The translations under genes and the position numbers were made by a program. Shown here piece after piece: positions 1 to 5,666 of a stretch of DNA of 5,686 bases (its first letter is position 1; every line of letters begins with the position of its first letter). The notes under the pieces are model-generated. The model was not told the origin of the DNA, did not search any database, and saw only the letters and a program-made list of their open reading frames with translations. This DNA is from an uncultured Eubacteriales bacterium (lineage in GTDB: Bacteria > Bacillota > Clostridia > Oscillospirales > CAG-272): positions 1 to 5,686 of the forward strand of contig URZF01000106.1 of assembly GCA_900552255.1 (NCBI GenBank), given 5' to 3'.

Positions 1-95
1 AGTCATAAGTTTTGCAATGTTTCCTTATGGGCTACTGCCATTCTCCGATGGCTCCTTTTTGACTTTTCTTCCCTTTGAAAGTGCAGGTGATTTGC

Positions 96-812
96 TTAGG
101 CTTTCGTTTTCACGCCGAAAATGCAGAGATTTACCCTCTCATTCGGCACGATGAGGTCGCCATTTTCCACCATTTTCTCCATCAAGAACGCCGTGACGTC
201 AAGTCGGTGATGGATCTTTGCGATGTCCGCACACTGGAGGCGAACCGATTCCGGTGCATGCTCTGCAAGAATAGCCGCCGCTTTGTCGGAAATGCCGGTC
301 ATGCAGTCCGATACCGCCTCGGAAATCGGTTTTATGATCTCACAAAGCCTATTGAATACCGATTCTTCAAAAACGGGAAATTCCGCAGACAAAACGCCGT
401 TTTGACAGGAAATGAAGCCGTCCGCGATAAGCTCCGGCATGGCGCTGTTTGCTTCATCGGCCGGAGCACCAAGCGTGGCGCCGTTCATGGCCTCTGCTTT
501 TGCCCGAAAATTGGAGTGAGTGTATCGCTGGCAGCGTTCGATAATGCGATAGTTTGTTACGGAGAACCATGCGGTGCCGTCTTTTTCTTGCGTGCGCATG
601 GAAACACCGTTGAAATGATGATTTTCATAATCGTTGTCATAGCCGAATATCCGCCCGTGACCGCCGAGAGGGAGCGCCGGAGTTTTCCCGAGCGGGGATT
701 TCTTTCCCGCAAGCGTCCATCCGCAGAGCATGGCGATGTTGAGAATCGTCCAGAGCAGGAGGGCAGGTAGATTTTCCGAAATGCGCTGCGCGGCAAGCCT
801 TGAATCCCAAAT
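96..812 (-). CDS. Uncharacterised protein, one N-terminal hydrophobic segment; start codon abnormal
   Basis: I do not recognise this protein with certainty. It is about 238 aa if translation starts at the ATT codon at 812-810, and it ends in TAA at 96-98. Residues about 15-36 (NLPALLLWTILN onward) form a hydrophobic stretch that could be a membrane anchor. The rest looks soluble and mostly helical, with a segment at residues 128-147 (LIADGFISCQNGVLSAEFPV) that resembles the helix plus beta-hairpin 'wing' seen in winged-helix proteins; this resemblance is only by eye. The minus-strand reading is preferred over the overlapping plus-strand frame at 75-770 because it has a strong ribosome binding site and balanced, protein-like composition. 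The frame is open further upstream to an ATG at 944, but that stretch runs through the terminator hairpin and is unlikely to be coding. The nearest in-frame ATG after the binding site is at 731 and has no ribosome binding site of its own. No promoter is clear between 823 and 888. The gene could be a frameshifted copy (see findings). Confidence 0.6.
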   Translation of the reverse strand: MWDSRLAAQRISENLPALLLWTILNIAMLCGWTLAGKKSPLGKTPALPLGGHGRIFGYDNDYENHHFNGVSMRTQEKDGTAWFSVTNYRIIERCQRYTHSNFRAKAEAMNGATLGAPADEANSAMPELIADGFISCQNGVLSAEFPVFEESVFNRLCEIIKPISEAVSDCMTGISDKAAAILAEHAPESVRLQCADIAKIHHRLDVTAFLMEKMVENGDLIVPNERVNLCIFGVKTKA

Positions 813-817
813 TTTCA

Positions 818-825
818 CCTCCTTT
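818..825 (-). promoter_or_regulatory. Strong ribosome binding site for the 96-812 gene
   Basis: The minus strand reads AAAGGAGG followed by TGAAAATTTGGG. This near-perfect anti-16S match argues that a gene really starts here. It lies 5 bases before ATT (812-810, in frame with the 238-aa protein) and 7 bases before TTG (810-808, out of frame by one). The second spacing is the more usual one, which makes this site central to judging whether the gene is intact. Confidence 0.8.
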
Positions 826-888
826 TGCAGATTTTGAAAGCCTTCGTCTATACAGTATCGGAGGAATTCGGGCGGTTGATGAAAAATA

Positions 889-937
889 ATATTCCAAAAC
901 AAAAAAGCGGCCAAGCCGCTTTTTTGTTTTGGAATAT
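889..937 (-). terminator. Rho-independent terminator, probably bidirectional
   Basis: Two perfectly complementary 23-base arms (889-911 and 915-937) flank a 3-base loop, CAA on the plus strand. The core of the stem is GCGGC/GCCGC, followed by TTTTTTGTTTT on either strand, so the A-tract on one side pairs with the T-tract on the other. The first arm on the minus strand begins 3 bases after the thioesterase stop codon (941-943), which fits an end to the three-gene transcript. The symmetry means it should also stop transcription from the opposite side. Confidence 0.92.
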
Positions 938-940
938 CGG

Positions 941-1327
941 TCATCCCTTTTTCGCTTCCGCCTTGGCGAGAAATTTTTCGGCGTTCACGATGAAGCGTTC
1001 ATGTGTGCCGGAACCGATCTCGCCTGCCTCGTCAAAGGCGCGGACGGTAAAAACAAGGCGCCTGCCGTCGATTTCCGAAAGCTCAGCTTCGGCAAGGACA
1101 GCCATCCCGACCGGCGTTGCGGCAGTGTGGGCGATGTCGAGCCTTGTGCCGACGGTCGTCATGCCGGGGTCAAGGCCGGCCGCGACGGATTCAGCGGCGG
1201 CTTTTTCGATAAGCGCGATCATGGAGGGCGTGGCGAATACGGGAAGCATGCCGCTGCCGACAGCGGCGGCTGTCACCTCGTCGGTGACGGTCAGGGCAGC
1301 GGTTCCTTTGATATGGAGTTCCAACAT
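941..1327 (-). CDS. Hot-dog-fold thioesterase, FlK-like family
   Basis: This encodes a 128-aa soluble, presumably cytoplasmic protein. It strongly resembles the fluoroacetyl-CoA thioesterase (FlK) family, which hydrolyses acyl-CoA thioesters. Signature stretches visible are ATPSMIALIEKAA (residues 32-44), AHTAATPVG (66-74), EIDGRRL (85-91) and IGSGTHERFIV (104-114). Candidate catalytic residues T33, E41 and H67 have the same spacing (8 and 26 residues) as the FlK triad T42/E50/H76, recalled from the literature. The length is typical of the family. By the same offset, the positions of the FlK lid phenylalanines (F33, F36) are G24 and M27 here, so fluoroacetyl-CoA specificity is not supported; the true acyl substrate is unknown. 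The ATG lies 4 bases after the upstream protease stop codon, and its ribosome binding site overlaps the end of that gene, so translation is probably coupled. A terminator follows directly. Confidence 0.9.
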   Translation of the reverse strand: MLELHIKGTAALTVTDEVTAAAVGSGMLPVFATPSMIALIEKAAAESVAAGLDPGMTTVGTRLDIAHTAATPVGMAVLAEAELSEIDGRRLVFTVRAFDEAGEIGSGTHERFIVNAEKFLAKAEAKKG

Positions 1328-1331
1328 GATT

Positions 1332-2459
1332 TTATCCTTCTTTCTTATTTTGATAAAGCATTTGCGTATATGCGATCATATCGCGGTCGGGAAGCGTCCC
1401 CACCGGGTTCCGTGCGGCAAGCGATTCAAAGCGGGCGAGCGCATCGGCCGCGGCGGATGCATCTCCCGACGACAGAAGATGATAAGCATATAGGGTGCGG
1501 TAAGCGGAGGCATGGTTTTTCAACAGGGGAAGATTTTTTTCCGTTTCCGAATACAGCCGGGCAATCTCATGGGGATCGCCTCTTAGGATCAGCTCGAAAA
1601 AGAGCATTTCCGCCGTCAGGCTCGCGCGGTGTATCGGAAGAAGCGGGCGCGCGTTCTCCAAAAGATAAGCCGCCGTACCGCGTGCGTCCTCATAAGCGCT
1701 CGTATCCTCGTAGCGGTCGAGCAGCATCATCCCTTCCGTTACGGTGAGCGCATTGGAAAGCGCCCATGCTTCCGGCAGAAAGAAAAGCTCCTCCGGCATC
1801 TCGCGCGTGCGCACGCCCTCGGCTTGGAGCGCCGCATATTCCAGCTGGTTCCAAAGAGCCTCGCGTGTGACGGGACTTCTTTTTGCCGCGCGGGCATTGG
1901 TCCCGTCGTTGACGACGTGTTTTCCGCTCGTCGGGATCGCATTGAAAAGATTCACAATAAGGCCGTAGGCTCCGGTGACAAGAAGAAACAGATAAAGCTG
2001 AAAGGAGCGACAAAAAAGCAGCGATACCACAATAAGCGCGGCGGATACGGCAAGACCGAGGATCACGCCGCCCGCGTTGTAGAGACGATAGGGAAAATCG
2101 CCGTTTTTCTTCCGAGGCGGCGTCATCAGGCATTGTCCGGCAATCCCCGCCATCATGGCCGGCTCTCTGCCTATGCGCCACCTGCCGTCCTTCTTTTTCA
2201 GAATGAGGGAAAAAAGCCGGAAAGAGACCAGTCGATATCCCGTGAAAAGCCCGAAGAGCAGGTGTCCCGCTTCATGAATAAGGACGGTGAAAGGGATCCC
2301 GACGAAAAACGCCGCGGCGACTGTGACCGCCGTGAGCAGCGCTTCCGTGATGTCCTGATTTTGAAAATAGATGGTGAGAAAAATCAAGAGCATGAGAAAG
2401 ATAAAATAGAGGATATAGAACGCAGGGGAGCGGGTCGCCGCTTTTTTGCTTTGTTTCAT
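1332..2459 (-). CDS. Integral-membrane M50-like zinc metalloprotease with C-terminal helical domain
   Basis: This encodes a 375-aa membrane protein. Hydrophobic segments lie at about residues 14-33, 41-61, 129-150 and 154-175. The zinc-binding motif HEAGH is at residues 62-66, within FTVLIHEAGHLLFGLFTG, as in site-2-protease (M50) enzymes, where both His bind zinc and Glu activates water. A second conserved-looking stretch after the last membrane segment, NAIPTSGKHVVNDGTNA (173-189), has the layout of the M50 loop that supplies the third zinc ligand, probably D185. Residues about 195-375 are soluble, Leu/Ala-rich and helical, possibly a TPR-like repeat domain; no PDZ domain is evident. M50 enzymes cut substrates within or near membranes, but the target here is unknown. 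The ATG at 2459 has the ribosome binding site AAAGGA 9 bases upstream and lies 25 bases after the GH2 stop, so the gene is probably co-transcribed with GH2. It could also be a non-proteolytic relative. Confidence 0.87.
   Translation of the reverse strand: MKQSKKAATRSPAFYILYFIFLMLLIFLTIYFQNQDITEALLTAVTVAAAFFVGIPFTVLIHEAGHLLFGLFTGYRLVSFRLFSLILKKKDGRWRIGREPAMMAGIAGQCLMTPPRKKNGDFPYRLYNAGGVILGLAVSAALIVVSLLFCRSFQLYLFLLVTGAYGLIVNLFNAIPTSGKHVVNDGTNARAAKRSPVTREALWNQLEYAALQAEGVRTREMPEELFFLPEAWALSNALTVTEGMMLLDRYEDTSAYEDARGTAAYLLENARPLLPIHRASLTAEMLFFELILRGDPHEIARLYSETEKNLPLLKNHASAYRTLYAYHLLSSGDASAAADALARFESLAARNPVGTLPDRDMIAYTQMLYQNKKEG
1335..1341 (-). promoter_or_regulatory. Ribosome binding site of the thioesterase, inside the protease gene
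   Basis: The minus strand reads AGAAGGA, 7 bases before the ATG at 1327. The motif lies within the last codons (K-K-E-G) of the upstream protease gene, adjoining its TAA stop (1334-1332). This placement fixes the thioesterase start and suggests translational coupling. Confidence 0.8.
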
Positions 2460-2468
2460 TTTGGAATA

Positions 2469-2474
2469 TCCTTT
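2469..2474 (-). promoter_or_regulatory. Ribosome binding site of the M50-like protease
   Basis: The minus strand reads AAAGGA, 9 bases before ATG 2459-2457, in the 25-base gap after the GH2 stop codon (2487-2485). The gap is too short for a promoter or terminator, which supports co-transcription. Confidence 0.75.
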
Positions 2475-2484
2475 CCGGCGGCGG

Positions 2485-5400
2485 TCAGTACCGCATCAAT
2501 CTGTTTTTGAAGATCCGCGCGACGGGATTTGCAAGGTGCGAATCCAAATCGACCTCGTTTAGGATGATTTTTCCGTTCCCGCATTTCATTTCGGCACAGG
2601 CAAACGCCGGATAGAGCTTTTGTCCCCATGCGCTTGCGGTGAGGCTGTTGCCGCTTGTCAGGATCGGCGTCATGCCGTCGGCGGTGAAGGTGCGGCGAAG
2701 GAGCGGCGTGATGCGGTCCTTTTCTGTGTCGTACCAAAGACGGAAGTCGTAGGGCGTAAAGCCTTCCACCAGCGGATGTCCGGTTTTTCTCGATACGAAA
2801 TGGAGCGCGCGCATACCGCATGCCTTGACCTTGACCTCCGTGCCCGCGATGTCGTAGGTGCCGGGCTCAAGACCGTTTATGACGATGGTTTTTCCCGATG
2901 CCGCGACGCTTGTAAGCTCCTCTTGTCTTGCAAGGAAAGCCTCGCCGGAAACCGAGACCGCCGTTCCCGGTTCTTCTGCCATATGCGGGAAAATCTCGAC
3001 GCTCTCGTCGGTGTAGTGCAGGACCTTGCCCGTGCCGTCCGTGAGGATGGCGCGCAGCGTGTAGCTTTCCCGCGCTGTCACATCAGGAGCCGTGAAGCAT
3101 ACGTCGCCTTGCATGAAGCTGGAATTCTCTCCGAATTTGGCGTCGTATTCGCCGCCCATGACGACGTTTCCCGTGCTGTCCATGAGCTCCAAAACGAGCG
3201 TATGACCGTCGGATACGGTATGCGTGTCGTTGCAGACGAAAAGCTCGATAGAAAGCTCCTCGCCGGCAAAAACGGCCGTTCTGTCGCCACGCAGGCTCAC
3301 CATCAGCGGGGTCAGCGCGTCGCGATAGGCGAAAAAGGCGGGCTTGGGATTGCGTTCGCAGTCGACGATGGTTTTCATCCAGCCGGACGGCCATGCGTCG
3401 ATGAAAAGATGGATGGCAAAGGTGATCATTTTCGGATCGCGGCGGAACGCTTCGGTTTGCAGCTTTGTGCCGAACGCCTGATGGCGGTGACTTTCCCGCA
3501 CCCAGTCCTCGAGCGTCTCCTGCGTGTCATAATAGAAAAAGTGCATGTTGCCACTCTGCGCGTCCTTGATTCTGCCGGGCTCCCATGCTTTTTCTTCCTC
3601 GGGCGTCTGCGGCAGCCATGCGGCGGGATAGCGGCGGCGCATGAGCGGCACCGGATCAAGTCCCTCTGCGCCGAACTCGCCGCAGCCGTAATACCAGCCG
3701 TCCTTCACGCCGAGCCAGTACCCGCGGTGCAGCATCCCCATATCGATGCCGTGACCGTTGTACCATGTGCAGTAGCAGTGATTGTCGGGCAGGGTGCTGT
3801 CCGGCGGATCGTAGTCGCCGTCGATATGCTTGATGACGCGGTCGGGGTTGAGGAGCCGCACCGCCGTGTCGCAGGCGGAGAAGAAGGCCTCCATTTCATC
3901 GCGGACAAGGTGCCGGTGCGGACGGTTTCCGCCGTTCGCCATCGGCTCGTTCATATAGGTGATAAGGATGCTCGACGCGTGAGACCGGATCAGGCGCTCC
4001 ATTTCCTCCGCCTGCCGGATTCCTTCGGCGAATTTTGTGCGCCGCATGACGGTGAAGAGCGGGAGGTCGGTTTGGAGCATCAGTCCGATGCAGTCGCAAA
4101 GCTCATAGATTTCCTTTTGCACGGGACGCTGCGTGAGGCGCAGAAAGTTCATATTGCAGGCCTTGGCCATCAGCATGTCATAGAGCAGCTGGTCATAGTC
4201 CCCGCGCAGCACGTCCTGCTGCTCGAAGCCCATCGTATTGGCGCCGCGCAGCCGGATGGATTTGCCGTTCAGATAAAACATGCCGCGCGGGACGCTTTCC
4301 ATATCCTCGGCGAAGCTTCTCATGCCGAACGCCGATACGGCGGTGTCCCTTTCGATCCCTCCGACGGAGAGGGCGACCTGCGCTTCATAGAGATAGGGAA
4401 AATCCGGCGACCAAAGTCTCGGATTTTCAAATGAGAAGCGGAGCTTCACGAGATTGGCTCCCTTGTGGAAGGAAAGCTTCATCGCGCTTTTCATCGCTTC
4501 CGCGTCAGACAGCTCCGAGACGGCTATAAGATCGCCCCGTTCACGGCCGGAGAAGGTGATCGGCTCGTATTCAAAATGTTCCGTTACGTTTTTTTCAAAG
4601 TTGCGGCCGTAAACGGAATACGTAAGCTTTACATTCTCAAGCGGCAGATAGTCGCAGTTGTAAACCTCGCACCAGATTTCGTATTCACCGCTTCCGAGCA
4701 TTGGGCGCACATACAAATCGGAGATGAAAGCGCGGCTTCTCGTTTCGACCGTTACCTTCTGACAGATGCCGGTGCCGGGCGGGCAGTGATGCCAGCCGGT
4801 CTCCGAATCGTCGTAGCCGAAGCCGGTGGCGGCGTACAGCTTATCGCCCTCCAGACGCGGCGCTCCGGTGGTCGGACCGGGATTCCCGCCGTATACGTAA
4901 TCGTTGCGCACGGCGACGACGAGCGTATTTTCGCCCTCTCTGATATAGGGCGTGACGTCGAATTCAAACGCTCCGAAAAAGCCCTCGTGCGAGCCGGCGA
5001 AGCTCCCGTTGACAAAGACCTCCGCGATGTAGTCTACGCCGTCGAAATGCAGGAAGACCGCTTTATCCGCGCCCGGCTTCTGCATTTCAAATACAGTGCG
5101 GTAGTAGGTGCAGGCATTCCCGACAGGACCGAAAAAATACGGTACGGTGATCTGCTTCCATTGCCCCTCGCCGCGAAGCACACGGGAAAAATCGGAGAGA
5201 TCCTCCGGCGCCGCCTCTCTGAGCTCGAATTTTGTGAGATCGAGCGTATTCCGGTGATCTTTCGGGATCGGCGCGAGCCTTTGCATAAAGGGGGCGTATT
5301 TGGTTTTCAGCTTTTCGATTTCAAAATCAAGCTCCGCGCGCGTGTCGATTTTTTTGTAAACCTCGCGGGGGGCTCTGCTGCTTGTTTTTTCGAGACGGAA

Positions 5401-5496
5401 AACGACGCCGTTTTTGGGTGTCGGCTCCGGAAATACGAGCGGCGCCCGGCCGGTGCCGATCTCGCCGGCGGCGATTGCTCCGAAAAAGTCTGCCAT
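2485..5496 (-). CDS. Glycoside hydrolase family 2 enzyme (beta-glycosidase, specificity unassigned)
   Basis: This encodes a 1003-aa enzyme expected to hydrolyse terminal beta-linked sugars with retention of configuration. It has no signal peptide and is probably cytoplasmic. Residues about 110-255 look like the GH2 jelly-roll sugar-binding domain (YYRTVFEM, FDGVDYIAEVFVNG, VTPYIREGENTLVVAVRN). Residues 255-395 are the beta-sandwich ending in LWSPDFPYLYEA, and about 400-730 the TIM barrel, starting near YLNGKSIRLRGANTMGFEQQ. The likely acid/base is E517 in YMNEP and the likely nucleophile E607 in CGEFGAEG. About 270 residues of beta-rich sequence follow, ending in IILNEVDLDSHLANPVARIF, a type of ending seen in several large glycosidases. 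An N-terminal extension of about 110 residues precedes the jelly roll. The ATG at 5496 is chosen because AAAGGAA lies 7 bases upstream; the frame stays open to 5616, but that part covers the promoter. The motifs do not distinguish galactosidase, glucuronidase or mannosidase activity. Confidence 0.92.
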   Translation of the reverse strand: MADFFGAIAAGEIGTGRAPLVFPEPTPKNGVVFRLEKTSSRAPREVYKKIDTRAELDFEIEKLKTKYAPFMQRLAPIPKDHRNTLDLTKFELREAAPEDLSDFSRVLRGEGQWKQITVPYFFGPVGNACTYYRTVFEMQKPGADKAVFLHFDGVDYIAEVFVNGSFAGSHEGFFGAFEFDVTPYIREGENTLVVAVRNDYVYGGNPGPTTGAPRLEGDKLYAATGFGYDDSETGWHHCPPGTGICQKVTVETRSRAFISDLYVRPMLGSGEYEIWCEVYNCDYLPLENVKLTYSVYGRNFEKNVTEHFEYEPITFSGRERGDLIAVSELSDAEAMKSAMKLSFHKGANLVKLRFSFENPRLWSPDFPYLYEAQVALSVGGIERDTAVSAFGMRSFAEDMESVPRGMFYLNGKSIRLRGANTMGFEQQDVLRGDYDQLLYDMLMAKACNMNFLRLTQRPVQKEIYELCDCIGLMLQTDLPLFTVMRRTKFAEGIRQAEEMERLIRSHASSILITYMNEPMANGGNRPHRHLVRDEMEAFFSACDTAVRLLNPDRVIKHIDGDYDPPDSTLPDNHCYCTWYNGHGIDMGMLHRGYWLGVKDGWYYGCGEFGAEGLDPVPLMRRRYPAAWLPQTPEEEKAWEPGRIKDAQSGNMHFFYYDTQETLEDWVRESHRHQAFGTKLQTEAFRRDPKMITFAIHLFIDAWPSGWMKTIVDCERNPKPAFFAYRDALTPLMVSLRGDRTAVFAGEELSIELFVCNDTHTVSDGHTLVLELMDSTGNVVMGGEYDAKFGENSSFMQGDVCFTAPDVTARESYTLRAILTDGTGKVLHYTDESVEIFPHMAEEPGTAVSVSGEAFLARQEELTSVAASGKTIVINGLEPGTYDIAGTEVKVKACGMRALHFVSRKTGHPLVEGFTPYDFRLWYDTEKDRITPLLRRTFTADGMTPILTSGNSLTASAWGQKLYPAFACAEMKCGNGKIILNEVDLDSHLANPVARIFKNRLMRY

Positions 5497-5503
5497 AATG
5501 ATA

Positions 5504-5510
5504 TTCCTTT
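5504..5510 (-). promoter_or_regulatory. Ribosome binding site deciding the GH2 start
   Basis: The minus strand reads AAAGGAA, then 7 bases, then ATG at 5496-5494. It decides between this start and the upstream in-frame ATG at 5616, which lies upstream of the promoter elements and so could not be on the main transcript. Confidence 0.85.
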
Positions 5511-5527
5511 CGGTGGGTTCAGATTTT

Positions 5528-5576
5528 ACACGGATATTATCACATAACGGACCTAAAAAGTCAATGATTTCCGTGT
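5528..5576. repeat. 7-bp inverted repeat bracketing the GH2 promoter (possible operator pair)
   Basis: ACACGGA at 5528-5534 and its exact complement TCCGTGT at 5570-5576 lie immediately downstream of the -10 and a few bases upstream of the -35. The half-sites are centred 42 bases apart, about four helical turns. The placement would suit a repressor contacting both sides of the promoter. A 7-bp pair in a stretch this size can easily occur by chance, so the operator role is inference. Confidence 0.3.
5536..5564 (-). promoter_or_regulatory. Sigma-A-type promoter with extended -10 for the GH2 operon
   Basis: On the minus strand the -35 element is TTGACT (5564-5559), followed by a 17-base spacer ending in TGT and a -10 element GATAAT (5541-5536). 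The TG one base before the -10 is the extended -10 motif. Transcription would begin near 5529, leaving a leader of about 33 bases before the GH2 ATG, which holds the ribosome binding site and no obvious riboswitch. The close match suggests a strong promoter that would need repression if the operon is sugar-inducible. Confidence 0.85.
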
Positions 5577-5592
5577 TTTTTGTGATTTGCGG

Positions 5593-5604
5593 AAAGCGGG
5601 CTTT
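5593..5604. repeat. Short palindrome AAAGC-GG-GCTTT in the divergent promoter region
   Basis: Two 5-base arms (5593-5597 and 5600-5604) are separated by GG. The palindrome overlaps the -35 of the rightward promoter and lies about 29 bases upstream of the -35 of the GH2 promoter. It loosely resembles LacI-family or catabolite-type operators in its AAAGC/GCTTT arms, but it lacks the central CG of a classical cre site. Its function as a protein-binding site is unproven. Confidence 0.3.
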
Positions 5605-5630
5605 ACAGATTGGCAATAATAAATTATAAT
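5602..5630 (+). promoter_or_regulatory. Divergent promoter facing out of the window
   Basis: The plus strand has TTTACA (5602-5607), a 17-base spacer and a consensus TATAAT (5625-5630). Transcription would begin near 5637 and run rightwards. Its -35 lies 37 bases from the -35 of the GH2 promoter, a back-to-back arrangement typical of a regulator and the operon it controls. The AT-rich setting raises the risk of a chance match, but both hexamers and the spacing fit well. Confidence 0.6.
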
Positions 5631-5666
5631 AGAAAGCAGAAAAGTGCGTATATAAAATTTGGATAA

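Larger units (their letters stand above)
889..5530 (-). other. Predicted three-gene transcription unit (GH2, M50-like protease, thioesterase)
   Basis: One strong promoter precedes the GH2 gene, the following gaps are 25 and 4 bases, and a strong terminator sits directly after the third stop codon. No internal terminator or promoter is visible in the gaps. The unit is therefore predicted to give one mRNA of about 4.6 kb. Internal promoters within the coding sequence cannot be excluded by eye. Confidence 0.72.

Noticed and set aside
4..29. Inverted repeat CATAAG/CTTATG with 14-base spacing near the left edge
   Set aside because: Six-base arms at this spacing are common by chance, and no promoter or gene start next to it gives it a context.
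3..41. Tiny minus-strand frame of 12 codons (M-A-V-A-H-K) after the 96-812 gene
   Set aside because: A GGAG-like motif is nearby, but at such a short length there is no way to tell it from chance, and there is no comparative evidence.
37..60. Hairpin GCCAT-TCTCCG-ATGGC followed by a short T-run (plus strand), as a possible terminator
   Set aside because: The stem is only 5 bp with a 6-base loop, and three other bases separate it from the T-run. It is too weak to call.
75..770. Plus-strand open frame of 231 codons opposite the 96-812 gene
   Set aside because: It has no ribosome binding site, and its composition is rich in Arg, Cys, His and Phe, as expected for an antisense shadow. The minus strand has a strong ribosome binding site and a more protein-like sequence.
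823..888. Promoter for the 96-812 gene (GATACT or TATAGA as -10)
   Set aside because: No acceptable -35 sequence is found 16-18 bases upstream of either candidate, so no promoter was called.
927..2470. 12-base direct repeat TTTTGGAATATC at 927-938 and 2459-2470
   Set aside because: About one exact 12-base match is expected by chance in a window of this size. One copy belongs to the terminator arm and the other to a start-codon region, so a shared function is unlikely.
2620..4434. Plus-strand open frame of 604 codons opposite the GH2 gene
   Set aside because: It lies antisense to a clear GH2 reading frame with catalytic motifs. Long antisense frames are common opposite GC-rich third positions, and no start signal or recognisable domain is seen.
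4465..5547. Plus-strand open frame of 360 codons
   Set aside because: It is also antisense to GH2 and runs through the ribosome binding site and promoter of that gene. No ribosome binding site or domain was found.
5497..5616. Upstream extension of the GH2 frame to an ATG at 5616
   Set aside because: The stretch contains the -35, -10 and ribosome binding site of the GH2 promoter, so it is not part of the mRNA from that promoter.
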